Part shown: positions 27,719-36,728 of the stretch, piece by piece
How positions within the stretch are numbered: the first letter of the stretch is position 1
How the letters are laid out: each line of letters begins with the position of its first letter
Origin: Pseudomonas quercus
GTDB taxonomy: Bacteria > Pseudomonadota > Gammaproteobacteria > Pseudomonadales > Pseudomonadaceae
DNA length: 64,000 nt
NCBI RefSeq assembly: GCF_012033695.1
Contig: NZ_JAAVJI010000013.1
Location: 1-64,000, forward strand
Direction: 5' to 3'
Notes under the pieces: generated by a model
Databases searched by the model: none
What the model saw: only the letters and a program-made list of their open reading frames with translations
What the model was told of the DNA's origin: nothing
Translations under genes and position numbers: made by a program

Positions 27719-28539
27719 TGGCAGTGTACGCAGTCGGTGACCTTCAAGGGTGCCTGGACCCACTCAAGCGTTTGCTGGACAAGGTAGCCTTCGACCCGGC
27801 ACACGATCAGCTATGGTCCGTGGGCGACTTGGTGAACCGTGGGCCCCAGTCTCTTGAAACACTGCGTTTTCTGTATGCCATCCGCGATTCGCTGGTGTGC
27901 ACACTAGGCAACCATGACCTTCATCTGATTGCAGCCTGGTACAACATCGAACGCTTGAAGAAGGGAGATACGCTCAGAGAAGTGTTGGATGCACCCGATG
28001 CGCCTGAGCTGGTGCAATGGCTACGTGGCCAAAAGCTGTTGCATTACGACGAGCTACGCAACATTGCCATGGTGCATGCCGGCATTCCGCCAAACTGGAC
28101 GCTGGGCAAGGCGCTGGGCTATGCCGCTGAAGTGGAAAACGCGCTGCGCGATGACAACCTGATCACTGCTTACCTGGATGGCATGTACGGCAACGAGCCG
28201 GCCAAGTGGAGCAAGGACCTGAGCGGTGTCACACGCCTGCGCGTGATCACCAATTACTTTACGCGTATGCGCTTCTGCACGCGCGAGGGCAAGCTGGACC
28301 TCAAAGGCAAGGAAGGCGCTGACAATGCACCACCGGGGTACGCACCCTGGTTCAGCCACAAGGGCCGCCGTAGCCGCCATGTGCGCATTGTCTTTGGCCA
28401 CTGGGCGGCACTGGAAGGCCGCTGCAACGAGCCAGGCGTGTTTGCTTTGGACACAGGCTGTGTCTGGGGCAACGCCATGACACTGATGAACGTGGACACC
28501 TTGCAGCTCCACCGCTGCAAATGTTCACCCAACCCTTGA
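27718..28539 (+). CDS. apaH: Symmetrical bis(5'-nucleosyl)-tetraphosphatase
   Basis: ApaH splits Ap4A into two ADP and removes Np4 caps from RNA. The 273-residue metallophosphatase has GDLQGC, GDLVNRGPQS and GNHDLH in the first 70 residues, which carry the metal ligands. It overlaps apaG and is followed 17 bp later by glpE. Confidence 0.97.
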   Translation: MAVYAVGDLQGCLDPLKRLLDKVAFDPAHDQLWSVGDLVNRGPQSLETLRFLYAIRDSLVCTLGNHDLHLIAAWYNIERLKKGDTLREVLDAPDAPELVQWLRGQKLLHYDELRNIAMVHAGIPPNWTLGKALGYAAEVENALRDDNLITAYLDGMYGNEPAKWSKDLSGVTRLRVITNYFTRMRFCTREGKLDLKGKEGADNAPPGYAPWFSHKGRRSRHVRIVFGHWAALEGRCNEPGVFALDTGCVWGNAMTLMNVDTLQLHRCKCSPNP

Positions 28540-28556
28540 GGGGTAAAGAAGCCAAC

Positions 28557-28886
28557 ATGTCCGAATTCAAACGCATTGCTCCACAGGAAGCGCAAAACCT
28601 GAGGGAAAAGGGCGCCGTAGTGGTCGACATTCGCGACCCACAGACCTTTGCCAGCGCTCATATACGCCAGGCAACGCACCTGGACAACCATTCACTGCAC
28701 GACTTCATTGCCAAGGCTGACCTGGATGCTCCTCTGGTGGTCGTGTGCTATCACGGCAATTCAAGCCAGGCCGCAGCCGCCTATCTGGCTAGCCAAGGCT
28801 TTTCGGACGTCTATAGTCTTGATGGCGGTTTTGAAAGCTGGCGTACAACGTTTCCTGATGAAATAGATCCGCCAGCGCCCAGCTGA
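28557..28886 (+). CDS. glpE: Thiosulfate sulfurtransferase GlpE
   Basis: Single-domain rhodanese that moves sulfur from thiosulfate to cyanide or other acceptors. The 109-residue protein has the six-residue active loop beginning at the catalytic cysteine in VVCYHGNSSQ near residue 65, which is the GlpE type. The ATG at 28557 is chosen because the upstream extension overlaps apaH and is not conserved. Confidence 0.92.
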   Translation: MSEFKRIAPQEAQNLREKGAVVVDIRDPQTFASAHIRQATHLDNHSLHDFIAKADLDAPLVVVCYHGNSSQAAAAYLASQGFSDVYSLDGGFESWRTTFPDEIDPPAPS

Positions 28887-29038
28887 ATTTTTTTGTCATC
28901 TGAGTCACCCGCAGGGGACCCCGTTTCCGGGCGCCCCGGCGGTTTTGCGCCCCTCCGTTTATGAAACAGGCCCCAGTCGGCCTTGAATTTCTGGATTACC
29001 AACTATCCTTAAGCCCAGGCCATCCAAAACAGGGGAGA

Positions 29039-29052
29039 GCCGGTACACCGGC
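29039..29052. promoter_or_regulatory. 14-bp palindrome in the glpE-prkA gap
   Basis: GCCGGT-AC-ACCGGC is a perfect dyad with a 2-base centre, too tight for an RNA hairpin loop, so it may be a protein-binding site. It lies about 125 bp upstream of prkA in a 289-bp gap. No bound protein can be named. Confidence 0.35.
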
Positions 29053-29175
29053 GCGCGGGTCATCGGTGGAGATTTTCAGATGTTCTGGGGGGTAATGGCA
29101 GCAGGCTCGTGCGGCTGCCACCAAGCATCGGCTGAGTGATCCGACGTCGGCTCCGGTATCGAGCGAGGTGACGTC

Positions 29176-31098
29176 ATGAGTATTTTTAGCCACTTCCAAC
29201 AACGTTTCGAAAGCACGCGACAGGAAGAACTCTCGCTTCAGGAATACCTGGAGCTCTGCAAGACCGACCGCAAGGCCTATGCGTCTGCGGCCGAGCGCTT
29301 GCTTACGGCCATCGGCGAGCCGGAACTGGTGGAAACGGCGAACAACTCCAGGCTGTCCCGCATCTTTTCCAACAAGACGATCCGGCGCTACCCGGCGTTC
29401 AAGGACTTCCATGGGATGGAAGACTGCATCGACCAGATCGTCTCCTACTTTCGCCATGCCGCGCAGGGCTTGGAAGAGAAGAAACAGATCCTTTACTTGC
29501 TGGGCCCGGTAGGCGGCGGCAAATCCTCGCTTGCAGAAAAACTCAAGCAATTGATGGAAAAGGAGCCGTTCTACGCCATAAAAGGGTCGCCTGTGTTCGA
29601 GTCCCCGCTGGGGCTGTTCAACGTGGCCGAAGACGGTGACATCCTTCAAGAAGATTACGGCATCGACAAGCGGTACCTGAACACCATCATGTCCCCGTGG
29701 GCGACCAAACGCCTGGCGGAGTTCGGTGGCGATATCAGCCGGTTCAAAGTGGTCAAGCTCTACCCTTCCATCCTCAACCAGATTGCCTTGGCCAAGACCG
29801 AGCCTGGGGATGAAAACAACCAGGACATTTCTGCCCTGGTGGGCAAGGTGGATATCCGCAAGCTTGAGGAGTTCCCGCAGAACGACGCAGACGCCTACAG
29901 CTATTCAGGCGCGCTGTGCCGTGCCAACCAAGGCATGATGGAATTCGTGGAAATGTTCAAGGCACCGATCAAGGTGCTCCACCCCTTGCTGACCGCTACG
30001 CAGGAAGGCAACTACAACAGTACGGAAGGGTTGGGTGCCATCCCCTTTACCGGTGTACTGCTGGCGCACTCGAACGAATCGGAGTGGCATACCTTCCGCA
30101 ACAACAAAAATAACGAAGCCTTTATCGATCGGATCTACATCGTGAAGGTGCCCTACTGCTTGCGCGTCAGCGACGAGATCAAGATCTACGACAAGCTGTT
30201 GGTCAACAGCTCGCTCTCCCGAGCGCACTGCGCCCCGGATACGCTGAAGATGCTGGCGCAATTCACGGTGCTTTCACGCCTCAAGGAGCCCGACAACTCC
30301 AATATCTATTCAAAGATGCGCGTGTATGACGGCGAAAACCTAAAGGACACAGACCCTAAGGCCAAGTCCATTCAGGAATACCGAGATTCAGCGGGTGTCG
30401 ACGAAGGCATGAACGGGCTGTCTACGCGCTTTGCCTTCAAGATTCTATCGAAGGTGTTCAACTTTGACCCTCACGAAGTGGCGGCAAACCCTGTTCACCT
30501 GCTTTACGTGCTGGAGCACCAGATCGAGCAGGAGCAATTCCCTGCCGAAACACGAGAGCGCTACCTGCGCTACCTGAAAGAGTACCTTGCCCCTCGCTAC
30601 ATCGAGTTCATCGGCAAGGAGATCCAGACGGCTTACCTGGAATCCTATAGCGAATACGGGCAAAACATCTTTGACCGCTATGTGCTTTACGCTGACTTCT
30701 GGATTCAAGACCAGGAGTACCGCGATCCGGAAACCGGCGAAATCCTCAACCGGGTAGCCCTGAACGAAGAACTGGAGAAAATCGAAAAACCAGCCGGCAT
30801 CAGTAACCCGAAGGATTTCCGCAACGAAATCGTCAACTTCGTATTGCGTGCGCGTGCCAATAACAATGGCAAGAACCCAACCTGGCTCAGCTACGAGAAG
30901 CTGCGTGTGGTAATCGAAAAGAAAATGTTCTCCAACACCGAGGACCTTCTGCCGGTTATCAGTTTCAACGCCAAAGCCAGCAAAGAGGACCAGCAGAAAC
31001 ACAACGACTTCGTTACCCGTATGGTCGAGCGTGGGTATACCGACAAGCAAGTGCGGTTGCTGTCGGAGTGGTACTTGCGCGTGCGCAAGTCTCAGTAG
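29176..31098 (+). CDS. prkA: Serine protein kinase PrkA (YeaG family)
   Basis: The 640-residue protein has an N-terminal AAA-like domain with Walker A GPVGGGKSS near residue 112 and a C-terminal PrkA kinase-like domain. In E. coli the YeaG/YeaH pair is induced by RpoS and nitrogen starvation and affects stress survival. The start is supported by GAGGTGACGTC before the ATG. It leads prkA-yeaH-spoVR, a conserved trio. Confidence 0.95.
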   Translation: MSIFSHFQQRFESTRQEELSLQEYLELCKTDRKAYASAAERLLTAIGEPELVETANNSRLSRIFSNKTIRRYPAFKDFHGMEDCIDQIVSYFRHAAQGLEEKKQILYLLGPVGGGKSSLAEKLKQLMEKEPFYAIKGSPVFESPLGLFNVAEDGDILQEDYGIDKRYLNTIMSPWATKRLAEFGGDISRFKVVKLYPSILNQIALAKTEPGDENNQDISALVGKVDIRKLEEFPQNDADAYSYSGALCRANQGMMEFVEMFKAPIKVLHPLLTATQEGNYNSTEGLGAIPFTGVLLAHSNESEWHTFRNNKNNEAFIDRIYIVKVPYCLRVSDEIKIYDKLLVNSSLSRAHCAPDTLKMLAQFTVLSRLKEPDNSNIYSKMRVYDGENLKDTDPKAKSIQEYRDSAGVDEGMNGLSTRFAFKILSKVFNFDPHEVAANPVHLLYVLEHQIEQEQFPAETRERYLRYLKEYLAPRYIEFIGKEIQTAYLESYSEYGQNIFDRYVLYADFWIQDQEYRDPETGEILNRVALNEELEKIEKPAGISNPKDFRNEIVNFVLRARANNNGKNPTWLSYEKLRVVIEKKMFSNTEDLLPVISFNAKASKEDQQKHNDFVTRMVERGYTDKQVRLLSEWYLRVRKSQ

Positions 31099-31105
31099 GA
31101 GAAAG

Positions 31106-31223
31106 CGGCAAGTATCAAGCCGCAAGCTGCAAGCTACCCGGCGCCGGGCATTACCTGGCGCCTTAACTTGCAACCGCGGTGGCTGCTCTTTCTTGTAGCT
31201 TGAAGCTTACGGCTTGAAGCTGC
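31106..31223. repeat. Long imperfect inverted repeat between prkA and yeaH
   Basis: The left arm (31106-31136) reads GCAAGCTGCAAGCTAC at its inner end. The right arm (31195-31223) is its near reverse complement, starting GTAGCTTGAAGC. An inner GGCGCC pair flanks the centre. It resembles the AAGCTNCAAGCT-type intergenic repeats common in Pseudomonas. As RNA it would fold inside the prkA-yeaH transcript. Confidence 0.7.
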
Positions 31224-31245
31224 GTCAGCCTCCGGAGGGGCTCTG

Positions 31246-32517
31246 ATGAGTTATGTGATCGACCGACGCCTGAATGGCAAGAACAAAAGTACGGTGAACC
31301 GCCAGCGGTTTCTGCGGCGGTACCGTGACCACATCAAGAAAGCAGTAGAAGAAGCCGTAAGCCGTCGCTCCATCACGGACATGGAACATGGCGAGCAGAT
31401 CAGCATTCCTGGCCGCGATATCGATGAGCCCGTACTTCACCACGGCCGCGGTGGCAAGCAAACCACCGTTCACCCTGGTAACAAGGAGTTCACCTCAGGC
31501 CAGCATATCCCCCGCCCTCAGGGTGGAGGGGGTGGGAAAGGCGCTGGAAAGGCAGGCAACTCCGGCGAAGGCATGGACGAGTTCGTATTCCAGATTACAC
31601 AGGAAGAATTCCTCGAATTCATGTTCGAGGACCTTGAACTGCCTAACCTTGTAAAACGCCACCTCACAGGCTCGGAAACGTTTAAAACGGTGCGGGCCGG
31701 TATTGCCAACGAAGGCAACCCTTCCCGTATCAACATCGTGCGCACCCTTCGTTCCGCCCACGCCAGGCGTATCGCGCTATCAGGCAGCAGCCGCGCCAAG
31801 CTACGCGAGGCGAAAGCTGAACTGGAGCGTTTGCGACGGGAAGAACCTGACAACTTCGGCGATATCCAGCTACTTGAAGCAGAAGTGGAAAAGCTCAGCG
31901 CTCGCATTCATCGGGTGCCGTTCCTCGATACCTTCGACCTGAAATACAACCTGCTGGTCAAGCACCCCAACCCCAGTTCCAAGGCGGTGATGTTCTGCCT
32001 GATGGACGTGTCAGGGTCCATGACCCAGGCAACCAAAGACATCGCCAAACGTTTCTTTATCCTGCTGTACCTGTTCCTCAAGCGTAATTACGACAAGATC
32101 GAAGTGGTGTTCATTCGGCACCACACCAGCGCCCGCGAGGTGGATGAAGAGGAGTTTTTCTATTCCCGGGAAACCGGCGGCACCATTGTGTCCAGCGCCT
32201 TGAAACTGATGCAGGAAATCATGGCCGAGCGCTATCCCAGTAACGACTGGAACATTTATGCCGCCCAGGCCTCGGACGGGGACAACTGGAACGATGACTC
32301 GCCCCTCTGCCGGGAGATTCTGACCAAGCAGATCATGCCTCACGTGCAGTACTACACCTATGTAGAGATTACGCCACGGGAGCATCAGGCCCTATGGTTC
32401 GAGTACGAGCGGATCGGGGATCACTTCCCAGACACGTTCGCCCAGCAACAGTTAGTGACAGCCGGGGACATCTACCCGGTGTTCCGTGAACTTTTCCAGC
32501 GCAGGCTTGTGACATGA
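31246..32517 (+). CDS. YeaH/YhbH family protein (DUF444)
   Basis: The 423-residue protein has a basic N-terminus (RRLNGKNKSTVNRQRFLRRY), a glycine-rich linker near residue 90 and a C-terminal von Willebrand A-like domain with the MIDAS-type DVSGSM motif near residue 250. It is the partner of PrkA in the stress-response trio. Its stop overlaps the spoVR start by four bases. Confidence 0.93.
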   Translation: MSYVIDRRLNGKNKSTVNRQRFLRRYRDHIKKAVEEAVSRRSITDMEHGEQISIPGRDIDEPVLHHGRGGKQTTVHPGNKEFTSGQHIPRPQGGGGGKGAGKAGNSGEGMDEFVFQITQEEFLEFMFEDLELPNLVKRHLTGSETFKTVRAGIANEGNPSRINIVRTLRSAHARRIALSGSSRAKLREAKAELERLRREEPDNFGDIQLLEAEVEKLSARIHRVPFLDTFDLKYNLLVKHPNPSSKAVMFCLMDVSGSMTQATKDIAKRFFILLYLFLKRNYDKIEVVFIRHHTSAREVDEEEFFYSRETGGTIVSSALKLMQEIMAERYPSNDWNIYAAQASDGDNWNDDSPLCREILTKQIMPHVQYYTYVEITPREHQALWFEYERIGDHFPDTFAQQQLVTAGDIYPVFRELFQRRLVT

Positions 32518-34076
32518 ACGCGAGAGAACAGAAGCGTCAACCGCTGTCCGTTGGCTCGGAATGGACGTTCGAGCTAATCCAGGCCTACGACCGTGAAATA
32601 GGCCGTATCGCAGCACGCTATGCCTTGGATACTTACCCTAATCAGATCGAAGTCATCACGGCCGAACAGATGATGGATGCCTATGCCTCGGTGGGCATGC
32701 CTTTGGGCTACCACCACTGGTCCTATGGCAAGCACTTCCTGAGTACGGAAAAATCCTACACCCGTGGGCAAATGGGCCTGGCCTACGAGATCGTGATCAA
32801 CTCTGACCCATGCATCGCCTACCTGATGGAGGAAAACACCATCGGTATGCAGGCGCTGGTCATTGCCCATGCCTGCTATGGCCACAACAGCTTCTTCAAA
32901 GGCAATTACCTCTTCCGCACCTGGACAGACGCCAGTTCGATCATCGACTACCTGGTGTTTGCCAAGCAGTACATCATGCAGTGCGAAGAGCGCCATGGCA
33001 TCGATGCCGTAGAAGAGCTACTGGACTCCTGCCATGCCCTGATGAACTACGGGGTGGACCGCTACAAGCGGCCCTACCCTATTTCCGCTGAAGAAGAGCG
33101 CCGCCGCCAGAAAGACCGCGAAGAACACTTGCAGCGGCAGATCAATGACCTGTGGCGAACCATTCCCAAGGCCATGGAAAAAGTCAGTGATCAGAATCAC
33201 TCGCGGTTCCCGCCTGAGCCGCAGGAAAACATTCTGTACTTTATTGAAAAGCATGCGCCATTGCTGGAGGGCTGGCAGCGTGAAGTGGTAAGAATCGTGC
33301 GCAAGATTGCTCAGTACTTCTATCCCCAGCGGCAAACCCAGGTGATGAACGAAGGCTGGGCGACCTTCTGGCATTACACACTCATGAATGACCTGTATGA
33401 CGAAGGGCTTGTGACCGACGGGTTCATGATGGAGTTTCTGCAATCCCATACCAGCGTAGTGTTCCAGCCGGGCTATGACAGCCCGTACTACAGTGGTATC
33501 AACCCCTATGCGCTGGGCTTTGCCATGTACCGCGACATTCGTCGCATCTGCGAAAACCCCGACGACGAAGATCGACGCTGGTTCCCGGAAATAGCCGGCA
33601 GTGACTGGCTTTCGACGGTCAAGTTTGCCATGGGCAGCTTCAAGGATGAGAGCTTCATCCTGCAGTACTTGTCGCCCAAGGTTATCCGTGACCTCAAGCT
33701 GTTCAGTATTCTGGATGACGACCAACGCGATGACCTAATGGTGCCCGCCATTCACGACGATGACGGCTACCGGCTGATCCGTGAAACCTTGGCGGCCCAA
33801 TACAACCTGGGCAACCGAGAACCGAACGTGCAGATCTACAGTATTGATCGCCGCGGCGACCGATCCCTTACGCTTCGCCACCAGCAGCACGACCGTAAAC
33901 CCCTTGGGGAGTCTACCGAAGAGGTGCTCAAGCACCTTCATCGGCTGTGGGGCTTCGACGTACATCTGGAAACCGTACAAGGCGACCGTATTGTGAAAAC
34001 CCATCACGTACCGCCGCGCGCTGACCACAGCGACGGTGACTATGGTCGCTTGGACATGGCCGTGGTTCACCTCTGA
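32514..34076 (+). CDS. SpoVR family protein
   Basis: The 520-residue protein matches the SpoVR/YcgB family in length and in motifs such as YHHWSYGKHF (about residue 63), HACYGHNSFFKGNYLF (about 120) and NEGWATFWHY (about 280). It was named for spore cortex formation in Bacillus, but its function in non-sporulating bacteria is unclear. It is consistently linked to prkA-yeaH. Confidence 0.94.
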   Translation: MNAREQKRQPLSVGSEWTFELIQAYDREIGRIAARYALDTYPNQIEVITAEQMMDAYASVGMPLGYHHWSYGKHFLSTEKSYTRGQMGLAYEIVINSDPCIAYLMEENTIGMQALVIAHACYGHNSFFKGNYLFRTWTDASSIIDYLVFAKQYIMQCEERHGIDAVEELLDSCHALMNYGVDRYKRPYPISAEEERRRQKDREEHLQRQINDLWRTIPKAMEKVSDQNHSRFPPEPQENILYFIEKHAPLLEGWQREVVRIVRKIAQYFYPQRQTQVMNEGWATFWHYTLMNDLYDEGLVTDGFMMEFLQSHTSVVFQPGYDSPYYSGINPYALGFAMYRDIRRICENPDDEDRRWFPEIAGSDWLSTVKFAMGSFKDESFILQYLSPKVIRDLKLFSILDDDQRDDLMVPAIHDDDGYRLIRETLAAQYNLGNREPNVQIYSIDRRGDRSLTLRHQQHDRKPLGESTEEVLKHLHRLWGFDVHLETVQGDRIVKTHHVPPRADHSDGDYGRLDMAVVHL

Positions 34077-34127
34077 GCTGATCCTTCTGCGCCATGGGTA
34101 TATCCTGTGGCGCTGAAGGAGAACCCC

Positions 34128-35243
34128 ATGAAAATGTACAAGGTCGGCGGTGCCGTCCGCGACCAATTGCTAGGCCTGCCTGTTACGGATGTGGATTGGG
34201 TGGTGGTAGGCGCCACTGCGCAAGACATGCTGGACCTGGGCTACCGCCCAGTAGGCGCAGACTTTCCCGTGTTCATTCACCCTCCCACTGGGGAGGAATA
34301 CGCCCTGGCTCGCACCGAACGCAAAAGTGGCCGCGGCTACGGTGGCTTCGTGTTCCATGCCAGCCCGGAGGTTACCCTTGAAGAGGACCTGTTACGCCGG
34401 GATCTGACCATCAATGCCATGGCCGAAGACGACGATGGCCACCTCATAGACCCTTACGGTGGCCGGGCTGACCTGAACGGTCGCTGGTTACGCCATGTCG
34501 CCCCCGCCTTTGCTGAAGACCCTTTGCGTGTGCTTCGCGTGGCGCGGTTCGCCGCCCGCTATGCCCCGCTAGGTTTCCGCATTGCCCCTCAAACCCTTGA
34601 GCTGATGCACACCCTAAGCGCCTCTGGCGAACTGCAAGCGCTGACGCCGGAGCGCAGTTGGAAAGAAATTTCCCGTGCACTGATGGAGCCTACACCGCGC
34701 GTTTTCTTCGAGGTATTAACGGCCTGTGGCGCGCTGGGCGTGCTCTTTCCAGAACTTGAGACGTTAGGCGACTCGAACCTGAACAGCCTTCAGCTGGCTG
34801 CCCAGGCGGAGCAGCCCCTTACCGTGCGCTGGGCCAGCCTGCTCTTGGGCTTGGGGGAACCGGCCGTGCTCGCCCTTAGCCAGCGGTTCAAGGTGCCACG
34901 GGAGTGCCAGGAGCTGGCTCAGCTCAGCGACCGCTACGCAGGCCAGGCTTGCCGGGGCGTCGCACTCGGGCCGCAACCGCTGCTGGACATGCTGCAGGCG
35001 TTCGATGTGTACCGGCGCCCGCAACGCTTCGAGGAGTTCGTGCAAGTATGCGCACTGGCCCTGCGTGCTCAGGGCCAGCAGCCGGACCCGCTGGCCACCC
35101 AACTGCATGACCTGGCAGCCGCCGTGCGCGGGGTGGCGGTAAAGCCACTGATTGAGGCAGGCTTTTCAGGCCCAGCCTTGGGCGAGGCATTGAAGCAGGC
35201 GCGCCTGCACGCCGTGGCTGACTATTGCAGGGGGGCTGCTTAG
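34128..35243 (+). CDS. cca: CCA-adding tRNA nucleotidyltransferase
   Basis: Cca adds or repairs the 3' CCA of tRNAs. The 371-residue class II enzyme has GGAVRDQLLG, the catalytic carboxylates in DVDWVVVG (about residue 22) and RRDLTINAMA. It is shorter than E. coli Cca (about 412) and has no obvious C-terminal HD phosphohydrolase domain, as in other pseudomonads. ATG 34134 is an alternative start. It converges with folK, overlapping by four bases. Confidence 0.93.
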   Translation: MKMYKVGGAVRDQLLGLPVTDVDWVVVGATAQDMLDLGYRPVGADFPVFIHPPTGEEYALARTERKSGRGYGGFVFHASPEVTLEEDLLRRDLTINAMAEDDDGHLIDPYGGRADLNGRWLRHVAPAFAEDPLRVLRVARFAARYAPLGFRIAPQTLELMHTLSASGELQALTPERSWKEISRALMEPTPRVFFEVLTACGALGVLFPELETLGDSNLNSLQLAAQAEQPLTVRWASLLLGLGEPAVLALSQRFKVPRECQELAQLSDRYAGQACRGVALGPQPLLDMLQAFDVYRRPQRFEEFVQVCALALRAQGQQPDPLATQLHDLAAAVRGVAVKPLIEAGFSGPALGEALKQARLHAVADYCRGAA

Positions 35244-35743
35244 CCCTGCCCCTTGGGTTGCCAGTGGAAAGGCACTGGCTCAAGGCGCTGGTCAATGGTT
35301 GCGCTTTCCCAAAGGCTGCCAAAGCTGCGCCCCTCGCCGGGGTGTAGCGTGTCCGGGGCCAGCAATGCCAAAGGCCATAGCACAAAGGCATTGCGCAGAA
35401 TTTCGGCACGCGGCAGCACCAGCCCATCGAAATTGCCTACCTGCTGGCCATACATCAGCACGTCGATATCGAGCGGTAGCCCTTTGCGGTCGGGTGCATA
35501 GCGGCCATTGTCTGCTTCGATGAACTTGAGCTTGCGGTCTAGCACCATCAGCGGCAAGTCGGTCAGGCCGGTCACCACCAGGTTGATGAATGGGTCGCTC
35601 TTGATGCCCACGGCTTCGCTTTCGAATGCAGGCGACAGGCGCATATCGTCCAGCACGCACGCCAAGGCATCCAGCCCCGCTTGCAGGTGTGCATGGCGGT
35701 CGATATTGCTACCGAGCCCCAGGTAGACACGGGTCAGCGGCAT
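35240..35743 (-). CDS. folK: 6-hydroxymethyl-dihydropterin pyrophosphokinase
   Basis: FolK activates the pterin for folate synthesis. The 167-residue protein starts with YLGLGSNIDR and has the family catalytic loop and DIDVLMYG in place of the usual LDLDILLY. It overlaps folB by 10 bp, so the two folate genes are coupled. Confidence 0.92.
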   Translation of the reverse strand: MPLTRVYLGLGSNIDRHAHLQAGLDALACVLDDMRLSPAFESEAVGIKSDPFINLVVTGLTDLPLMVLDRKLKFIEADNGRYAPDRKGLPLDIDVLMYGQQVGNFDGLVLPRAEILRNAFVLWPLALLAPDTLHPGEGRSFGSLWESATIDQRLEPVPFHWQPKGQG

Positions 35744-36087
35744 CCGCGCTCGATCTCCACGCCTACGCCCTTGGCCGCGGGAACGGCACCCGGCTTGGTA
35801 ACCCGTACACGCAACCAGGTGATGGAAAAATCATTCATAAGGATCGCTGCCAGGCGCTCGGCGAAGGTTTCCACCAACTCAAAGCGTGCGGTTTCTGCAA
35901 AGGCTTGCACGGCCTCGGACACCTTGGCGTAGTCCAGCGCCTGGGTGAGGTCATCATCGGCGGCAGGCAAACGGTTGTCCCAGCCAAAACTGAAGTCCAG
36001 CCGCAAGCATTGGCGAATCTCACGCTCCCAGTCATAGGCGCCGATGACGGTATCGACCTCCAGCCCTTCGATGAACACGATGTCCAC
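35734..36087 (-). CDS. folB: Dihydroneopterin aldolase
   Basis: FolB makes 6-hydroxymethyl-dihydropterin for folate synthesis. The 117-residue protein has the family opening IEGLEVDTVIGAYDWERE and the EVVE-like active-site region near residue 70. The GTG at 36087 is the start because AGGAGAG lies four bases before it. An upstream TTG in frame lacks that support. Confidence 0.92.
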   Translation of the reverse strand: MDIVFIEGLEVDTVIGAYDWEREIRQCLRLDFSFGWDNRLPAADDDLTQALDYAKVSEAVQAFAETARFELVETFAERLAAILMNDFSITWLRVRVTKPGAVPAAKGVGVEIERGCR

Positions 36088-36158
36088 GTACCTCTCCTGT
36101 AACGACAAAGGCGCGTTGCGCCGTTAGAATCCGAACGTCCACGCTCGGAAGGGTTAGC

Positions 36159-36728
36159 ATGTCCTGGTTACTGGCCGCCCTGGCCTACCTGCTTGGCTCC
36201 GTGTCCTTCGCCATCCTGCTCAGCCGCCAGGCCGGCATGCCGGACCCCCGTGCGAGCGGTTCAGGCAACGCAGGCGCCACCAACATGTTACGGGTAGCAG
36301 GGCGCAAGCTGGCCATACTGACCCTGTTGGGCGACCTTCTCAAGGGCGTGGCACCTGTACTGCTGGCCAACGCGCTGGGGCTGGGCTTGCAAGCCCAGGC
36401 CTGGGTTGGCCTGTGTGCAGTGATTGGCCATCTGTTTCCGCTGTATTTCAATTTCCGAGGCGGCAAGGGCGTTGCGACTGCAGCCGGCGTTCTCCTGGGC
36501 CTGTATCCACCTGCTCTGGCCCTGGCCGCGAGCGTATGGCTACTGACCTTCGCACTCAGCCGCACCGCTTCGCTGGCGGCCCTCACGGCCATCCCGCTTA
36601 CGTTGCCATTGCTAGCCTGGAAAGCGCCCCAGGCGTTGCTGCCCATGGCGGTGCTCACAGTGCTGATTGTATGGCGCCACCGGGCCAACCTGCGGGCCCT
36701 TCTAAGCGGGCACGAACGGCATTTTTAA
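36159..36728 (+). CDS. plsY: Glycerol-3-phosphate acyltransferase PlsY
   Basis: PlsY transfers acyl groups from acyl-phosphate to glycerol-3-phosphate at the inner membrane. The 189-residue protein has about five membrane segments and the family motifs GSGNAGATNMLR (about residue 36) and FRGGKGVATAAG (about 104). It converges with tsaD, overlapping by four bases. Confidence 0.95.
   Translation: MSWLLAALAYLLGSVSFAILLSRQAGMPDPRASGSGNAGATNMLRVAGRKLAILTLLGDLLKGVAPVLLANALGLGLQAQAWVGLCAVIGHLFPLYFNFRGGKGVATAAGVLLGLYPPALALAASVWLLTFALSRTASLAALTAIPLTLPLLAWKAPQALLPMAVLTVLIVWRHRANLRALLSGHERHF

Noticed and set aside
29090..29120. TGGCAG...TGCG upstream of prkA as a sigma-54 promoter
   Set aside because: The -12 element lacks the TTGC core and spacing does not fit.
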